A stretch of DNA of 64,000 bases from the NCBI RefSeq assembly GCF_005080845.1, contig NZ_CP034858.1, positions 248,001 through 312,000 of the forward strand, written 5' to 3'. Below the pieces are notes generated by a model, which saw only the letters and a list, made by a program, of their open reading frames with translations, made no database searches and was not told where the DNA came from. Below, piece by piece: positions 31,567 through 41,997 of this stretch. The stretch comes from Buchnera aphidicola (Rhopalosiphum padi). GTDB lineage: Bacteria; Pseudomonadota; Gammaproteobacteria; Enterobacterales; Enterobacteriaceae. Position 1 is the first letter of the stretch. Each line of letters opens with the position of its first letter. A program made the translations under genes and the position numbers.

Positions 31567-32283
31567 ATGAATAATAAAAAAAGAATAATTGTATTAGATA
31601 CTGAAACAACAGGGATAAATAGTGTAGGCCCACCTTATCTGAATCATCGAATTATTGAAATCGGTGCTATTGAAATTATTAATCGTCGTTTTACAGGAAA
31701 AAAATTTCATTCTTATGTTAAACCTAATAGATTGATAGAATCAAGTGCTTTAAAAATTCATGGTATTACTGATGATTTTTTATTAGATAAACCCTCTTTT
31801 AAGGATATAGCTAAAGATTTTTTTAATTATATCAAAAATTCAGAATTAATAATTCATAATGCATCTTTTGATGTAGGTTTTATAAACCAAGAGTTTTCAA
31901 TGTTAAGCGCAAAAATACAAGATATATCAAATTTTTGTTCTATTATTGACACATTAAAAATAGCTAGAAAATTATTTCCTGGTAAGAAAAATACATTAGA
32001 TGCATTATGTTTACGTTATAAAATAAAAAATTCTCATAGAATTTTACATGGTGCTATTTTAGATGCTTTTCTCTTAGGTAAATTATATCTTTTGATGACT
32101 AGTGGTCAAGAATCAATATTGTTTGATAAGAATCTTGAAAATAAAAAATATTTTGGAAACCCCCAAAAATCAATAATAAAAGAAAATCGCTCTTTAAAAA
32201 TACTAAAAGCAAATAAAGAGGAATTAGAACTTCATAAAGAATATTTAAGATGTTTAAAAAAGACAAAAGAATATATTTTATAG
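31567..32283 (+). CDS. dnaQ: DNA polymerase III epsilon (proofreading) subunit
   Basis: 3'-5' exonuclease of the replicase. 238 residues (E. coli 243). Exo I VLDTETTGI (Asp11, Glu13), Exo II HNASFDVGFIN, Exo III HGAILDAFLLG. The clamp-binding motif QTSMAF of E. coli appears as QESILF, followed by a linker and the C-terminal segment that binds the polymerase subunit. Together with QESLF in DnaE this keeps both clamp contacts. Divergent from rnhA. Confidence 0.96.
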   Translation: MNNKKRIIVLDTETTGINSVGPPYLNHRIIEIGAIEIINRRFTGKKFHSYVKPNRLIESSALKIHGITDDFLLDKPSFKDIAKDFFNYIKNSELIIHNASFDVGFINQEFSMLSAKIQDISNFCSIIDTLKIARKLFPGKKNTLDALCLRYKIKNSHRILHGAILDAFLLGKLYLLMTSGQESILFDKNLENKKYFGNPQKSIIKENRSLKILKANKEELELHKEYLRCLKKTKEYIL

Positions 32284-32356
32284 TAAATTATGAATAACTG
32301 TAAAAAGATGATTGACTCATTTTTTTAAAATATGTACAATATAGAAATAGTAAAAA

Positions 32357-32430
32357 GGTGCGGTAGTTCAGTCGGTTAGAATACCGGCCTGTCACGCCGG
32401 GGGTCGCGGGTTCGAGTCCCGTCCGCACCG
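32357..32430 (+). tRNA. aspV: tRNA-Asp (GTC anticodon), CCA not encoded
   Basis: 74 bases without CCA. Acceptor GGTGCGG/CCGCACC, discriminator G, anticodon GTC at 32391-32393 in a perfect CCGGC/GCCGG stem; T-loop TTCGAGT. The following bases are all A, so CCA is added post-transcriptionally. Lies downstream of dnaQ like E. coli aspV. Confidence 0.97.
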
Positions 32431-32517
32431 AAAAAAATAATTCTCTTTAATAATTTTTTTCTAATAAAAATAGAAAAAATTTTTTCTATCTTTTTTAAAT
32501 TTTAAGAATATTAAAAA

Positions 32518-33096
32518 ATGTATAAAAAAATTATTTCTTCTGAATTAAATACTGCATTAAAAATATTAAAAAATTTTTTAAAAAAAGAAGAACAAATAAA
32601 AAATATCGAAAAAGCAGCTATTTTAATAGCACAATCCTTTAAAAATAAAAAAAAAGTAATTTCATGTGGAAATGGTGGTTCTCATTGCGATGCTGTTCAT
32701 TTTTCTGAAGAATTAACTGGTCTTTATCGAGAAAAAAGACCCGGATATGCTGCAATACCCATTTCTGATGTTGGTCATATTTCAGCAATAGGAAATGATT
32801 TCGGATATGATCAGATATTTTCACGTTATATAGAAAGCATTGGTCGTTCCAATGATGTGCTTCTAGCAATTTCCACCTCTGGTAAGTCTATTAATATTAT
32901 TAATGCAATACAAGCAGCGCGTAAAAAAAATATGAAAGTCATTGTTTTAACAGGAAACAATGGAGGTGAAGTTAAAAATTTATCTGATATAGAAATTTGT
33001 ATTCCATATCATGGTTATTCAGACCGAATACAAGAAATGCATATTAAGGTTATTCATATATTAATATTAATTATTGAAAAAGAAATGAAAAAATAA
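32518..33096 (+). CDS. gmhA: Sedoheptulose 7-phosphate isomerase GmhA
   Basis: First step of ADP-heptose synthesis for the LPS inner core. 192 residues, as in E. coli. SIS fold with [20 protein letters not shown]; catalytic Glu65 and His180 are at the E. coli positions; [10 protein letters not shown] binds the phosphate. Intact, although the lipid A genes normally found near fabZ are missing from this chromosome segment, so its substrate use is a puzzle. Follows tRNA-Asp by 87 bases. Confidence 0.96.
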   Translation: MYKKIISSELNTALKILKNFLKKEEQIKNIEKAAILIAQSFKNKKKVISCGNGGSHCDAVHFSEELTGLYREKRPGYAAIPISDVGHISAIGNDFGYDQIFSRYIESIGRSNDVLLAISTSGKSINIINAIQAARKKNMKVIVLTGNNGGEVKNLSDIEICIPYHGYSDRIQEMHIKVIHILILIIEKEMKK

Positions 33097-33205
33097 ACTA
33101 ATAAATCATTTAATTTGATTTTAATCATCATAAATCCTACAATAATTACAAATTATTTCCACTTTTATAATAAATACTATTTTTATAGTTTTGGATTTTT
33201 TTTTC

Positions 33206-33670
33206 ATGAGTGAGAAATACATTGTTACCTGGGATATGCTTCAAATTCATACTAGAAGACTAGCAAAACGGTTACTAAAAATACAAAATTCTTGGAATGG
33301 TATTATTGCTGTAAGTCGAGGAGGTCTTGTTCCTTCTGCTATATTAGCAAGAGAATTAGGTATTCGATGCGTAGACACCGTATGTATTGCAAGTTATAAT
33401 TATGATTGTTTGCAAAAAAATAGAAAAATAATTAAAAAAGCAAAAGGAAACGGAGAAAAAGTTATTGTTGTAGACGATCTTGTCGATACAGGAGGGACAG
33501 CAAAAATTATTCGTAATTTATATCCAAAAGCATACTTTGTAACTATTTTTGCAAAACCACTGGGTCGATTATTAGTAGATGATTATATTATTGATATTGA
33601 GCAAAACATATGGATAGAACAACCATGGGATATGTCAATATCGTATATTTCACCTCTTGTTAAAAAATAA
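33206..33670 (+). CDS. gpt: Xanthine-guanine phosphoribosyltransferase
   Basis: Salvages guanine and xanthine with PRPP. 154 residues from the ATG at 33206 (E. coli 152), beginning [17 protein letters not shown], almost identical to E. coli; the frame extends to 33191 via a TTG that I do not favour. The PRPP motif is [15 protein letters not shown]-terminal [16 protein letters not shown] retained. gmhA and gpt are close in E. coli too. Confidence 0.96.
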   Translation: MSEKYIVTWDMLQIHTRRLAKRLLKIQNSWNGIIAVSRGGLVPSAILARELGIRCVDTVCIASYNYDCLQKNRKIIKKAKGNGEKVIVVDDLVDTGGTAKIIRNLYPKAYFVTIFAKPLGRLLVDDYIIDIEQNIWIEQPWDMSISYISPLVKK

Positions 33671-33769
33671 TAAAATCAATTTAAAAAATAATAAAATCGT
33701 TTTTTATAAAAATATACTATACAAATTTACATCAACAAAAATGTATTAAATTATAAAAAAGGTAAATTT

Positions 33770-34339
33770 ATGGAAAATAAAAAAGAAAAACATGAAAAAA
33801 CAGTTAATATTTTTGAAAAAAAAGAAAATATAGAAAAAAATAATATAGAAGAAAATGATTTGATAAATTCATTAGAAATAAAGTTAAAAGAATCTCAGGA
33901 ACAACTTATAGAGTTGCAATTAGAAAATCATGAGGAAATAACAAAGTTAAACAATCGATTAAATAATGAAATAGAAAAATCTAGAAAATTTTCTTTAGAA
34001 AAAATAATTATTGAATTTCTTCTAATTATAGATAATGTTGAACGGGCTTCAAGTGTGATTAAAGAAAATAAAGAAAATTTTTATTTAGAAATTATCAAAA
34101 AAATAAATTTTATTTTATCTCTATCAGATGAAATTTTAAATGAATTCAATGTTTTAAAGATTAATGAAAAAAATGTATTATTTAATCCAGATATTCATCA
34201 AGCTATGTCTGTGAGTTATAATAATGAAATAAAAAAAGATAATCATGTACTAGATATTATGCAATCTGGTTATATTCTTCATAAATCTCGTTTATTACGC
34301 CCTGCAATGGTTGTTGTTTCAACATATAAAAATAATTAG
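33770..34339 (+). CDS. grpE: Nucleotide exchange factor GrpE
   Basis: Releases ADP from DnaK. 189 residues (E. coli 197). A charged, Lys/Glu-rich N-terminus leads into a long coiled coil (about residues 30-85, LKESQEQLIELQLENHEE), then the four-helix and beta-wing part with FNPDIHQAMSV and the end RPAMVVVS. AGGTAAATTT precedes the ATG. Some Buchnera genomes carry two grpE genes; I cannot tell from this window whether a second exists. No sigma-32-like promoter was recognised. Confidence 0.93.
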   Translation: MENKKEKHEKTVNIFEKKENIEKNNIEENDLINSLEIKLKESQEQLIELQLENHEEITKLNNRLNNEIEKSRKFSLEKIIIEFLLIIDNVERASSVIKENKENFYLEIIKKINFILSLSDEILNEFNVLKINEKNVLFNPDIHQAMSVSYNNEIKKDNHVLDIMQSGYILHKSRLLRPAMVVVSTYKNN

Positions 34340-34348
34340 TCTTTTATT

Positions 34349-34630
34349 TTAAATATAAATATTTGATCTTTTTCTTCTTCGTTCTTTGGGGTCGATGATT
34401 AAATTTCTATAGATTTCAATTCGATCTCCATTTTTTATATTTGAATTTAAACATACTAATTTATTATAAATTCCTACATTATTTCTATAAAATTGAATAT
34501 TTTTCACTAAATTTAATAAATTTGAAGCCAATATGGCATCTTTTACAGTTGAATTTGAATTGATATTAACTTCATTAATATATTGAATATTAGGTAAAGC
34601 ATAAACAACTGTTACTTTAATAGTTTTCAT
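34349..34630 (-). CDS. rnfH: RnfH/YfjF ubiquitin-like family protein
   Basis: Small beta-grasp protein of unproven function, named for its linkage to rnf genes in other bacteria. 93 residues from the ATG at 34630 (E. coli YfjF 96); the frame runs to 34669. Family features: [45 protein letters not shown]. In E. coli it lies with smpB and grpE, as here; ratA, bamE, recN and nadK are absent from the interval. Confidence 0.9.
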   Translation of the reverse strand: MKTIKVTVVYALPNIQYINEVNINSNSTVKDAILASNLLNLVKNIQFYRNNVGIYNKLVCLNSNIKNGDRIEIYRNLIIDPKERRRKRSNIYI

Positions 34631-34753
34631 AGTTTTTTTATTTTTTAGAAATAAGTTCTTTTTTAACAAAATTTTTGAAATAAATCAATATATAAAAATA
34701 AATTTTTTTAAAAAAATATTTAAATACAAGTTTTTTTTGGATTACATCTAATT

Positions 34754-35245
34754 ATGTCTCATAAAAAAAAATACCATTTAAAATCGTCTACCATTTGTAC
34801 GAATAAAAAAGCATATTATAATTATTTTATAGAAGAAGTATTTCAATCAGGTCTTGTATTAATGGGCTGGGAAGTAAAATCTATTAGATTAGGAAAAATA
34901 AATATTACTGAGAGTTATATTAATAATGATAATTTAAACGAAATGTATCTTTATAATTCTATTATTCAACCTTTGAACACATCTTCTAATCACTTGTTTT
35001 GTGATTCATCTAGAAAAAGAAAATTATTATTGCATAAGAATGAAATTCAATATTTATCTAATAAAAAAAATAAAATAGGTTCTACATTGATTGCAATATC
35101 TTTATTTTGGGAAAAATCTTGGTGCAAATTAAATTTTGGATTAGCTAAGGGAAAAACTAAAATAGATAAAAGAGCAGACGAAAAACAAAACGAATGGAAA
35201 AAAGAAAAATTAAAAATTTTAAAAAAAACCAGATTTCATAATTAG
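34754..35245 (+). CDS. smpB: SsrA-binding protein SmpB
   Basis: Partner of tmRNA in trans-translation. 163 residues (E. coli 160). OB-fold core with [35 protein letters not shown] and [13 protein letters not shown]; lysine-rich C-terminal tail. tmRNA (ssrA), adjacent in E. coli, is not in this window. tadA follows after 10 bases. Confidence 0.96.
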   Translation: MSHKKKYHLKSSTICTNKKAYYNYFIEEVFQSGLVLMGWEVKSIRLGKINITESYINNDNLNEMYLYNSIIQPLNTSSNHLFCDSSRKRKLLLHKNEIQYLSNKKNKIGSTLIAISLFWEKSWCKLNFGLAKGKTKIDKRADEKQNEWKKEKLKILKKTRFHN

Positions 35246-35255
35246 AAAAAATTTT

Positions 35256-35714
35256 ATGAAAAACAATCGCGATAGTTATTGGATGAAAGTTGCTTTAAGA
35301 TATGCATGTTATGCAGAAGAAAATGGAGAAGTACCCATAGGTGCAATACTTGTTTTTCAAGAAAACGTTTTAGGAACTGGCTGGAATAGTGTAATTTCTC
35401 AGAATGATTCTACTGCTCATGCAGAAATTATGGCTTTACGTCAAGCAGGTAGAAAAATAAAGAATTATAGATTGTTGAACACCACGCTATATGTAACATT
35501 ACAACCTTGTATGATGTGTTGTGGAGCTATTATAAATAGTCGTATTACAAGATTAGTATTTGGCGCTAATTACAAAGATTCAGAAAAAAATCCTTTTTTA
35601 AAAAAAATTTTTTTAAATTTGGAAAAAAAAAGTAAATTAATAATACAAAAAAATATAATGAAAAATGAATGTTCTCAGATATTAAATAATTTTTTTAAAA
35701 AAAAAAGATGTTAA
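35256..35714 (+). CDS. tadA: tRNA-specific adenosine deaminase TadA
   Basis: Makes inosine at position 34 of tRNA-Arg(ACG). 152 residues (E. coli about 167). Zinc deaminase motifs: [11 protein letters not shown] with His and catalytic Glu, and [10 protein letters not shown] with the two zinc cysteines; the usual Glu before ProCys is Gln. N-terminus [10 protein letters not shown] matches E. coli YWMRHALTLA. The C-terminus is shortened and rich in lysine. Confidence 0.95.
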   Translation: MKNNRDSYWMKVALRYACYAEENGEVPIGAILVFQENVLGTGWNSVISQNDSTAHAEIMALRQAGRKIKNYRLLNTTLYVTLQPCMMCCGAIINSRITRLVFGANYKDSEKNPFLKKIFLNLEKKSKLIIQKNIMKNECSQILNNFFKKKRC

Positions 35715-35744
35715 CCCTTTATTTAACATTTTTAAAAAAAAGCA

Positions 35745-36125
35745 CTAGTTTTCTAAAATAACTAATGCATATGCATATAATCTTTCATCAGATATACTAA
35801 CAAATATAGATTTACATTTTATTTCTCTAGATTTCTGTAAAGCACATTTTAAAAAACGCAGTTTTGGTTTTCCTAGATTATCATTATATAATTCCAGCTG
35901 ATTAAATTTTATTCCGCAGTTTATTCCTGTTCCTAAAGCTTTAGAAGCTGCTTCCTTAGCTGCAAATTTTTTAGCAAGAAAATGAATAGGATTTTTGTTT
36001 ACTACATATTTTTCCCATTCTTCTATTGATAAAATTCTTTTAGCTAATTTATCTTTAAAATTATAAACAATATTTTTAATACGTAAAATTTCTATGATAT
36101 CTGTTCCTATACCTATAATAGACAT
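35745..36125 (-). CDS. acpS: Holo-ACP synthase AcpS
   Basis: Transfers 4'-phosphopantetheine to acyl carrier protein. 126 residues, as in E. coli. Metal ligands Asp9 (GTDIIEI) and Glu58 (AAKEAASKALGTG) at the E. coli positions. Convergent with tadA, 30 bases apart. pdxJ and recO, its E. coli neighbours before era, are missing. Confidence 0.96.
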   Translation of the reverse strand: MSIIGIGTDIIEILRIKNIVYNFKDKLAKRILSIEEWEKYVVNKNPIHFLAKKFAAKEAASKALGTGINCGIKFNQLELYNDNLGKPKLRFLKCALQKSREIKCKSIFVSISDERLYAYALVILEN

Positions 36126-36216
36126 ATTATTAACTATGTTCCTTTAATTTAAAAAATTTTAGTTTTATTTTTAAAATTAGTTAAAATACTTAAAACATTT
36201 TAACTAATTTTAAAAA

Positions 36217-37071
36217 TTATTTTTTAATTTTTTCTTTTACCCATATTAGAAGATGTACTTTCATATTCATTTTTTTTTCGATATCAAACCTAGACGACAT
36301 ACTAATTTTTTTAATTATTGCCGCTTTTTTCCCAATAATAATTTTTTTTTGTCTTTCTTTTTTTACATAAATTATAGCCTTAATATATAAATTTTTTTTT
36401 ATTTTTTCTTTAAGTGATTCAATTTCTACTGTTGTTGTTGAAAGTAACTCATCTCTTAAAAAAAATATTAATTGTTGACGAATAATTTCGGATATTGAAA
36501 AAAATAAAGAATTTGTTGTAGTACATTTTTTAGAAAAAGCATGATTTTTTTTTGGTAAATAAGGATATATTTTATTTTCTAAAAGAGTTATATTTTCTCT
36601 TTTTTTCGCTGAAATAGGTATAATTTCTATTGGGTTAATTTTTTTTGAAAGAAAGTTAATATGTGGTAAAATAAGTCTTTTGTTTTGAATTTTATCAATC
36701 TTATTAATAACACAAATAATAGGAATTTTATTCTTTTTAATTTTATTAAAAACAATTTCATCATCTATTTTCCAAATAGTACGATCTATAATAAATACAA
36801 TTAATATTGAATTTTTTATAATTTTTAAATTATTATCTTGTTTTTCTTTTATATCTTTTTTTTTGGTAATATGTATTCCTGGTGTATCTATGTAAATGAA
36901 TTGATGGGATTTTTTTGTTTTTATACCTATAATATTTTTTTGTGTTGTATTTTTCTTTTTTGATGTAATAGAAATTTCATTTCCCACTATTTCATTAATT
37001 AAAGTTGATTTGCCAACATTTGGCCTACCAACAATAGCTATATACCCACAATATTCTGTTTTCTTTTTCAC
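36217..37071 (-). CDS. era: GTPase Era
   Basis: Ribosome-assembly GTPase binding the 16S 3' end. 284 residues (E. coli 301). G1 GRPNVGKS (15-22), G3 DTPG, G4 NKID, G5 SAK; C-terminal KH domain with [14 protein letters not shown]. The last 15 or so residues of E. coli Era are lost. The ATG overlaps the rnc stop by 4 bases; both are expected to be co-transcribed. Confidence 0.96.
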   Translation of the reverse strand: MKKKTEYCGYIAIVGRPNVGKSTLINEIVGNEISITSKKKNTTQKNIIGIKTKKSHQFIYIDTPGIHITKKKDIKEKQDNNLKIIKNSILIVFIIDRTIWKIDDEIVFNKIKKNKIPIICVINKIDKIQNKRLILPHINFLSKKINPIEIIPISAKKRENITLLENKIYPYLPKKNHAFSKKCTTTNSLFFSISEIIRQQLIFFLRDELLSTTTVEIESLKEKIKKNLYIKAIIYVKKERQKKIIIGKKAAIIKKISMSSRFDIEKKMNMKVHLLIWVKEKIKK

Positions 37072-37748
37072 TCTACACCCAATTTAATTAATGCTTTTTT
37101 TGCTGCATCTTGTTCGGCTTTTCTTCTGCTTGTACCTTTACCAATTAAACTTTTTGGAATTGTACTAACTTCGCATTGAATAGTAAATAATTGATTATGT
37201 GCTTCACCATAAACTTCAACAATCAAATACGAAGGTAAAGACAAGTGTTTAGATTGTAAATATTCTTGTAATCGTGTTTTAGGATCTTTTTGTGTGTCAC
37301 CAGGGCTTATTTTTTCTAAACGTTTTTCATACCATTTGAGTATTAATTCTTCTACTGTTTTAATATTACTATCTAAATAAATACCACCGATTAATGCTTC
37401 TACAGTATTGGCTAAAATAGATTCACGACGAAATCCCCCACTTTTTAATTCACCTTGACCTAATTGTAAATATTCTCCTAAATCAAATTCATATGCTATT
37501 TCTGCCAAGGTGTTGCCTCTTACTAAAGTGGCTCTCATACGACTCATATCGCCTTCATCAATATACGGAAAATGCTTATATAAAGCGTTAGCAATTACAA
37601 AACTCAGAATAGAATCTCCTAAAAATTCGAGTCTTTCATTATGTTTACTACTTGCACTACGATGTGTTAATGCCTGTTTTAACAGGTCTTGATGAGTAAA
37701 GGTATATCCTAATACTTGCTGTATTTTATTTGCTACGATATGGTTCAT
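37068..37748 (-). CDS. rnc: Ribonuclease III
   Basis: Double-strand-specific RNase processing rRNA precursors. 226 residues, exactly E. coli length. Signature [13 protein letters not shown] with Glu41 and Asp45, and catalytic Glu117 in NTVEALIGG; a C-terminal dsRNA-binding domain ends ...[16 protein letters not shown]. The 16S leader/trailer stem in this window is a natural substrate. Confidence 0.97.
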   Translation of the reverse strand: MNHIVANKIQQVLGYTFTHQDLLKQALTHRSASSKHNERLEFLGDSILSFVIANALYKHFPYIDEGDMSRMRATLVRGNTLAEIAYEFDLGEYLQLGQGELKSGGFRRESILANTVEALIGGIYLDSNIKTVEELILKWYEKRLEKISPGDTQKDPKTRLQEYLQSKHLSLPSYLIVEVYGEAHNQLFTIQCEVSTIPKSLIGKGTSRRKAEQDAAKKALIKLGVE

Positions 37749-37885
37749 GTTATACCAATTTCAATAATATTTTAATTGATTTTTACATATAACAGGAAAA
37801 ACAGTAAAATTTTGATAACATTGAAGATATATTTCAAATATTAATATATAATACTGATTATGTTCTGCTATATTAATTATTATTT

Positions 37886-38820
37886 TTAATATATGTTTCC
37901 AATTCTATTAATACGTATACCTGTTGGCCATTCATTTTCTTTTTTCTCAAAGCTCATCCATATTTTTATAGCTTTTCCTAATAAATTTTCTTCAGGTACA
38001 AAACCCCAATAACGGCTATCTAAACTATTGTCACGATTATCCCCCATCATAAAATATTTGTTTTTAGGTACTATCCACGTTAATTTAGGCATATCTGGTT
38101 GATGATAATAATCATTTTTTTTGTTTTTAATTCCATCTAATATTAGTATATTGTGTTTTAAATTATTAATTTGTTCTTCAACTTTCTTAAAGTAAATAGA
38201 ATTATATATTCTCTCTTTTTCTGTTTTATTTTCGTTAAAAAGATATATTTTTTGAAAAAAATTGCTTAATTCAGTTTTAGAATATTTAATGAATAATTTA
38301 TTTTCACAATTTTTTTGATTAATATAATTAATACAAACCTTTAATTTTTTTTTATTTATATCATATTGAATTTTATCCCCGGGTAATCCTATTACGCGTT
38401 TAATATAATCAATGTTATTTTTAGGATGTTTAAAAACTACAATATCGCCACGTTGCGGTAAATTTATTCGAATTAGAATTTTATTTGTAATTGGTTCTTT
38501 AATACCATATGAAAATTTTTCTACTAAAATAAAATCTCCTACTAAAAGAGTTGGCATCATTGAACCTGAAGGTATTTGAAAAGGTTCATAAATAAAAGAA
38601 CGTACTATTAGAACAATAAAAAATGTTGGAAAAAGAGATGATAAAGACCGAAAAAAACATTTTTTATTTTCAAAAATTGTTTTATTTATTAAAAATATAT
38701 TATTGTTCTTTTTTTTTTATCGTAAAAATAATTTTTAATTAAAGGAATTCGATAAATTATCCATAATATACCTGTGAAGAAAGTACTAATTAATAAAAAA
38801 AAAGTTAATATATTACGCAT
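37886..38820 (-). CDS. lepB: Signal peptidase I LepB, frameshifted at an A10 tract
   Basis: Cleaves Sec signal peptides. The intact frame 37886-38560 starts at the two methionines of the serine box, so alone it lacks the catalytic serine and both membrane anchors. Upstream in the same frame, without a start, lies IVLIVRSFIYEPFQIPSGS; further upstream, in another frame, an ATG at 38820 begins MRNILTFFLLISTFFTGILW, which matches E. coli LepB. The frames meet at an A10 run (plus-strand T run 38709-38718). One extra A gives a continuous 311-residue protein with Ser87 and Lys141 in YIKRVIGLPGDK (E. coli 324 residues, Ser90/Lys145). Since LepB is normally essential, rescue by slippage, or a base-calling error, is more likely than loss. 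Confidence 0.85.
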
Positions 38821-38835
38821 TTTTTTCCTTATATT

Positions 38836-40629
38836 CTAATTGTTATTAATGTTTAAAATTGCAAGAAACGCTGTTTTTGGCATATTAACATTTCCTATTT
38901 TTTTCATTCTTTTCTTACCATCTTTTTGTTTTTTTAATAGTTTCTTTTTTCTACTAATATCGCCTCCATAACATTTCGCTAATACATTTTTTCTTAATTG
39001 TTTAATTGTTGATCTAGCAACAATACTATTATTAATAGTTGCTTGAATATTAATATCAAACTGATGTCGGGGGATTAATTCTTTCATTTTATCAACTATT
39101 TCACGAGCACGATGTTGCGCATTTTTATAATAAGAAATTGTTGTTAATGCATCTACTCTCTCTGAATTGATTAGGACATCTATTCTAACCATTTTAACAG
39201 TTTTAAAATGTTTAAAATCATATTCTAGTGAAGCATATCCACTTGAAACTGATTTTAATTCATCAAAAAAATTTAAAACAACTTCGTTCATTGGAATATG
39301 ATATTTTAAAGACACTTGTTGTTCATGATAAATCATGTTAATTTCAGTTCCTCTTTTTTTTATACATAATTTCATAACTGGACCAAGAAATTTAGGTGGT
39401 AATAGAATATTGCATTCAACGATAGGTTCTTTTATTTTTTTTATTTCGCTGTTAATGGGAAAATTTGAAGGAGTATCTAAATAAATTTTTTTCCCGTTAG
39501 TTAATTCTATTTGATAAATGACATTTGGAGCTGTTGAAATTAGATCAAGAGAATATTCTCGCTCTAAACGAGCTTGAACAATTTCCATATGTAGTAATCC
39601 TAAAAAACCACATCGAAATCCAAAACCAAGAGCAGTTGAGTTTTCTGGCTCATAAAACAACGAAGAATCATTTAAACTAAGTTTTCCTAAAGCATCTCTA
39701 AATATTTCGTATTGATCTGATGTAGTGGGAAATAAACCAGCATAAATTTGAGGTTTTATTTTTTTAAAACCTGTTAACATATTGATTGCTGGATTTTTAG
39801 CATTTGTTAAAGTATCGCCAACTGGAGCTGCAGAAATATTTTTAATGCCACAAATAATCCAACCTACTTCTCCACATTTTAAATAATTTTTATTTATTTT
39901 TTTTGGTGTAAATATACCTAAATGATCAACAAAATATGTTTTTCCTGTACTCATCACTTTAATTTTATCTTTTTTTGAAACTATTCCATTTTTAATTCTT
40001 ATTAAAGATACTACACCGAGATAGTTATCAAACCATGAATCGATAATAAGTGCTTGTAATGGTTGATTTTCATTACCATCAGGAGCTGGAATTTTATTAA
40101 TAATCTGTTCTATTAATTCTTCTATTCCCTGACCAGTTTTAGCCGAACATCTAATTGCATCTAATGCAGAAATTCCAATAATATCTTCAATTTCTCTAGC
40201 TACTTTTTCCGGATTTGAACTAGGTAAATCTATTTTGTTTAATACTGGGACTATTGATAAGTTCATCTCTAAAGCAGTAGAACAATTTGCTAATGTTTGA
40301 GCTTCTACACCTTGACTTGCATCAACAACTAATAATGCGCCTTCACATGCTGCTAATGATCTAGAAACTTCGTAGGAAAAATTTACATGACCAGGTGTAT
40401 CAATAAAATTCAAATGAAAAATCTTACCATTTTTATTTATATAATCAATCATTACGCTTTGTGCTTTAATTGTAATACCTCTTTCTTTTTCTAAATCCAT
40501 AGAATCTAAAACTTGGTCAGACATTTCTCTTTCAGAAAGTCCACCGCATTTTTGAATTAAACGATCAGATAAAGTTGATTTTCCATGATCAATATGAGCG
40601 ATAATAGAAAAGTTTCTTATATTTTTCAT
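38836..40629 (-). CDS. lepA: Translation elongation factor 4 (LepA)
   Basis: EF-G-like translational GTPase. 597 residues from the ATG at 40629, which aligns with E. coli [19 protein letters not shown] (an ATG at 40641 adds four residues). G1 AHIDHGKST, switch ERGITIK, G4 NKID; the C-terminal LepA domain ends with [20 protein letters not shown]. The G3 motif reads [11 protein letters not shown] where E. coli has DTPGHVDF; the catalytic histidine is kept. Follows lepB's 5' end closely (15 bases), as in the E. coli lepA-lepB operon. Confidence 0.96.
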   Translation of the reverse strand: MKNIRNFSIIAHIDHGKSTLSDRLIQKCGGLSEREMSDQVLDSMDLEKERGITIKAQSVMIDYINKNGKIFHLNFIDTPGHVNFSYEVSRSLAACEGALLVVDASQGVEAQTLANCSTALEMNLSIVPVLNKIDLPSSNPEKVAREIEDIIGISALDAIRCSAKTGQGIEELIEQIINKIPAPDGNENQPLQALIIDSWFDNYLGVVSLIRIKNGIVSKKDKIKVMSTGKTYFVDHLGIFTPKKINKNYLKCGEVGWIICGIKNISAAPVGDTLTNAKNPAINMLTGFKKIKPQIYAGLFPTTSDQYEIFRDALGKLSLNDSSLFYEPENSTALGFGFRCGFLGLLHMEIVQARLEREYSLDLISTAPNVIYQIELTNGKKIYLDTPSNFPINSEIKKIKEPIVECNILLPPKFLGPVMKLCIKKRGTEINMIYHEQQVSLKYHIPMNEVVLNFFDELKSVSSGYASLEYDFKHFKTVKMVRIDVLINSERVDALTTISYYKNAQHRAREIVDKMKELIPRHQFDINIQATINNSIVARSTIKQLRKNVLAKCYGGDISRKKKLLKKQKDGKKRMKKIGNVNMPKTAFLAILNINNN

Positions 40630-40843
40630 TTTTTTGACCATTTTTAAAATTAATTTAGTTAAAATATTTGCTTAAAAATACATTGAAAATTTATTTTATA
40701 TTAATATTTTTTAAAAGTATAAATATTTAATATATTTCTTATATTCATTTGAATATAATATAAATTCAATTAGTTAAATTTCTATAGATATAAAAAATAT
40801 TTAAAAAATTTTTGTAATATTAAAAAATAATTTTTTTATTTCA

Positions 40844-40869
40844 AAAAAATATTAAATTTAATATTTTTT
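40844..40869. repeat. 26-bp perfect A/T palindrome before mnmA
   Basis: A perfect inverted repeat made only of A and T, centred at 40856/40857 (half-site AAAAAATATTAAA), 24 bases upstream of the mnmA ATG in the divergent lepA/mnmA space. It may fold in the mnmA 5' leader. In DNA this AT-rich, such palindromes can arise by chance; no function is claimed. Confidence 0.4.
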
Positions 40870-40893
40870 AAAAAAATTAAGATCTGATTATTT

Positions 40894-41997
40894 ATGAAAG
40901 AAAAAAAGAAAAAAGTAATTATCGCTATGTCTGGAGGTGTAGATTCATCAGTTTCTGCTTGGTTTTTAAAAAAAAACAACTACCAAGTAGAAGGTTTATT
41001 TATGAAGAATTGGGAGGAAGATGATAAAAAAAAATATTGCAGTGCGGCTCAGGATTTATCTGATGCCGAAGATGTGTGTAAAAAGTTAAATATTCATTTG
41101 CATAAAATAAATTTTTCTAAAGAATATTGGGAAAAAGTATTTGAAAATTTTTTGATTGAACATAAAAAAGGAAAAACTCCAAATCCTGACGTATTGTGTA
41201 ATAAAGAAATTAAATTTAAAATATTTTTTGATTATTCGATTAAAGAGCTTCAAGCAAATTATATTGCTACCGGTCATTATGCACGGATTAAGAAAAAAAA
41301 TGGAAAATATTATCTTTTAAAAGGAACAGATCTGAAAAAAGATCAAACCTATTTTTTATATACCTTAAAAAGTATACAACTAAAAAACATTTTATTTCCC
41401 ATTGGAAGTTTACAAAAAAATAAAGTTAGAATAATTGCAAAAAAAATTGGTTTAAAAATTGCTGAAAAAAAAGATTCTACTGGAATTTGTTTCATTGGGC
41501 CTAAAAAAATAAATAATTTTCTAAATCGTTATATTACAGCGAAAAAAGGCGATATTATTACAACTGATGGTGAAATTATTGGGCAACATAAAGGTTTATT
41601 TTGTTATACATTAGGACAACGTAAAGGTTTAGGGATTGGTGGAATTAAGGGAAAATATAACATACCATGGTATGTAGTAGAAAAAAAAATGAAAAATAAT
41701 ACGTTAATTGTTGCTCAAGGTTCATTTAATAAAAATCTGATGTCTATAGGTTTAATAGCTGAAAAAATTAATTGGATTAATAATGATGAAATTAATTTTC
41801 CTTTTTTTTGTCAAGCAAAAATAAGATATCGTCAAACCGATGTTTTTTGTAATATAAAATATATAAATAATTTTTCTATTAAAGTTTTGTTTGATTCTCC
41901 TGTTATTGCAGTTACACCTGGACAATCAATAGTTTTTTATTTATCAGAAATATGCATAGGCGGGGGGGTTATAAAATCAAGACTACCATTTTTATAA
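40894..41997 (+). CDS. mnmA: tRNA 2-thiouridylase MnmA
   Basis: Thiolates U34 of tRNA-Lys, -Glu and -Gln. 367 residues (E. coli 368). PP-loop AMSGGVDSSVSA (11-22); catalytic cysteines Cys102 (NPDVLCNKEIKF) and Cys199 (STGICFIG) at E. coli positions; FCYTLGQRKGLGIGG is present. In E. coli hflD separates mnmA from purB; here 155 gene-free bases remain. Confidence 0.97.
   Translation: MKEKKKKVIIAMSGGVDSSVSAWFLKKNNYQVEGLFMKNWEEDDKKKYCSAAQDLSDAEDVCKKLNIHLHKINFSKEYWEKVFENFLIEHKKGKTPNPDVLCNKEIKFKIFFDYSIKELQANYIATGHYARIKKKNGKYYLLKGTDLKKDQTYFLYTLKSIQLKNILFPIGSLQKNKVRIIAKKIGLKIAEKKDSTGICFIGPKKINNFLNRYITAKKGDIITTDGEIIGQHKGLFCYTLGQRKGLGIGGIKGKYNIPWYVVEKKMKNNTLIVAQGSFNKNLMSIGLIAEKINWINNDEINFPFFCQAKIRYRQTDVFCNIKYINNFSIKVLFDSPVIAVTPGQSIVFYLSEICIGGGVIKSRLPFL

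Noticed and set aside
33671-33769. Heat-shock (sigma-32) promoter for grpE
   Set aside because: No CTTGAA or CCCCAT-like boxes at proper spacing in the upstream region.
35246-35255. tmRNA gene next to smpB
   Set aside because: Only 10 bases separate smpB from tadA; no tRNA-Ala-like ends are present in the vicinity.
37886-38560. A short, self-sufficient LepB starting at 38560
   Set aside because: It would lack the membrane anchors and the active-site serine, which are encoded just upstream in the same and a neighbouring frame.
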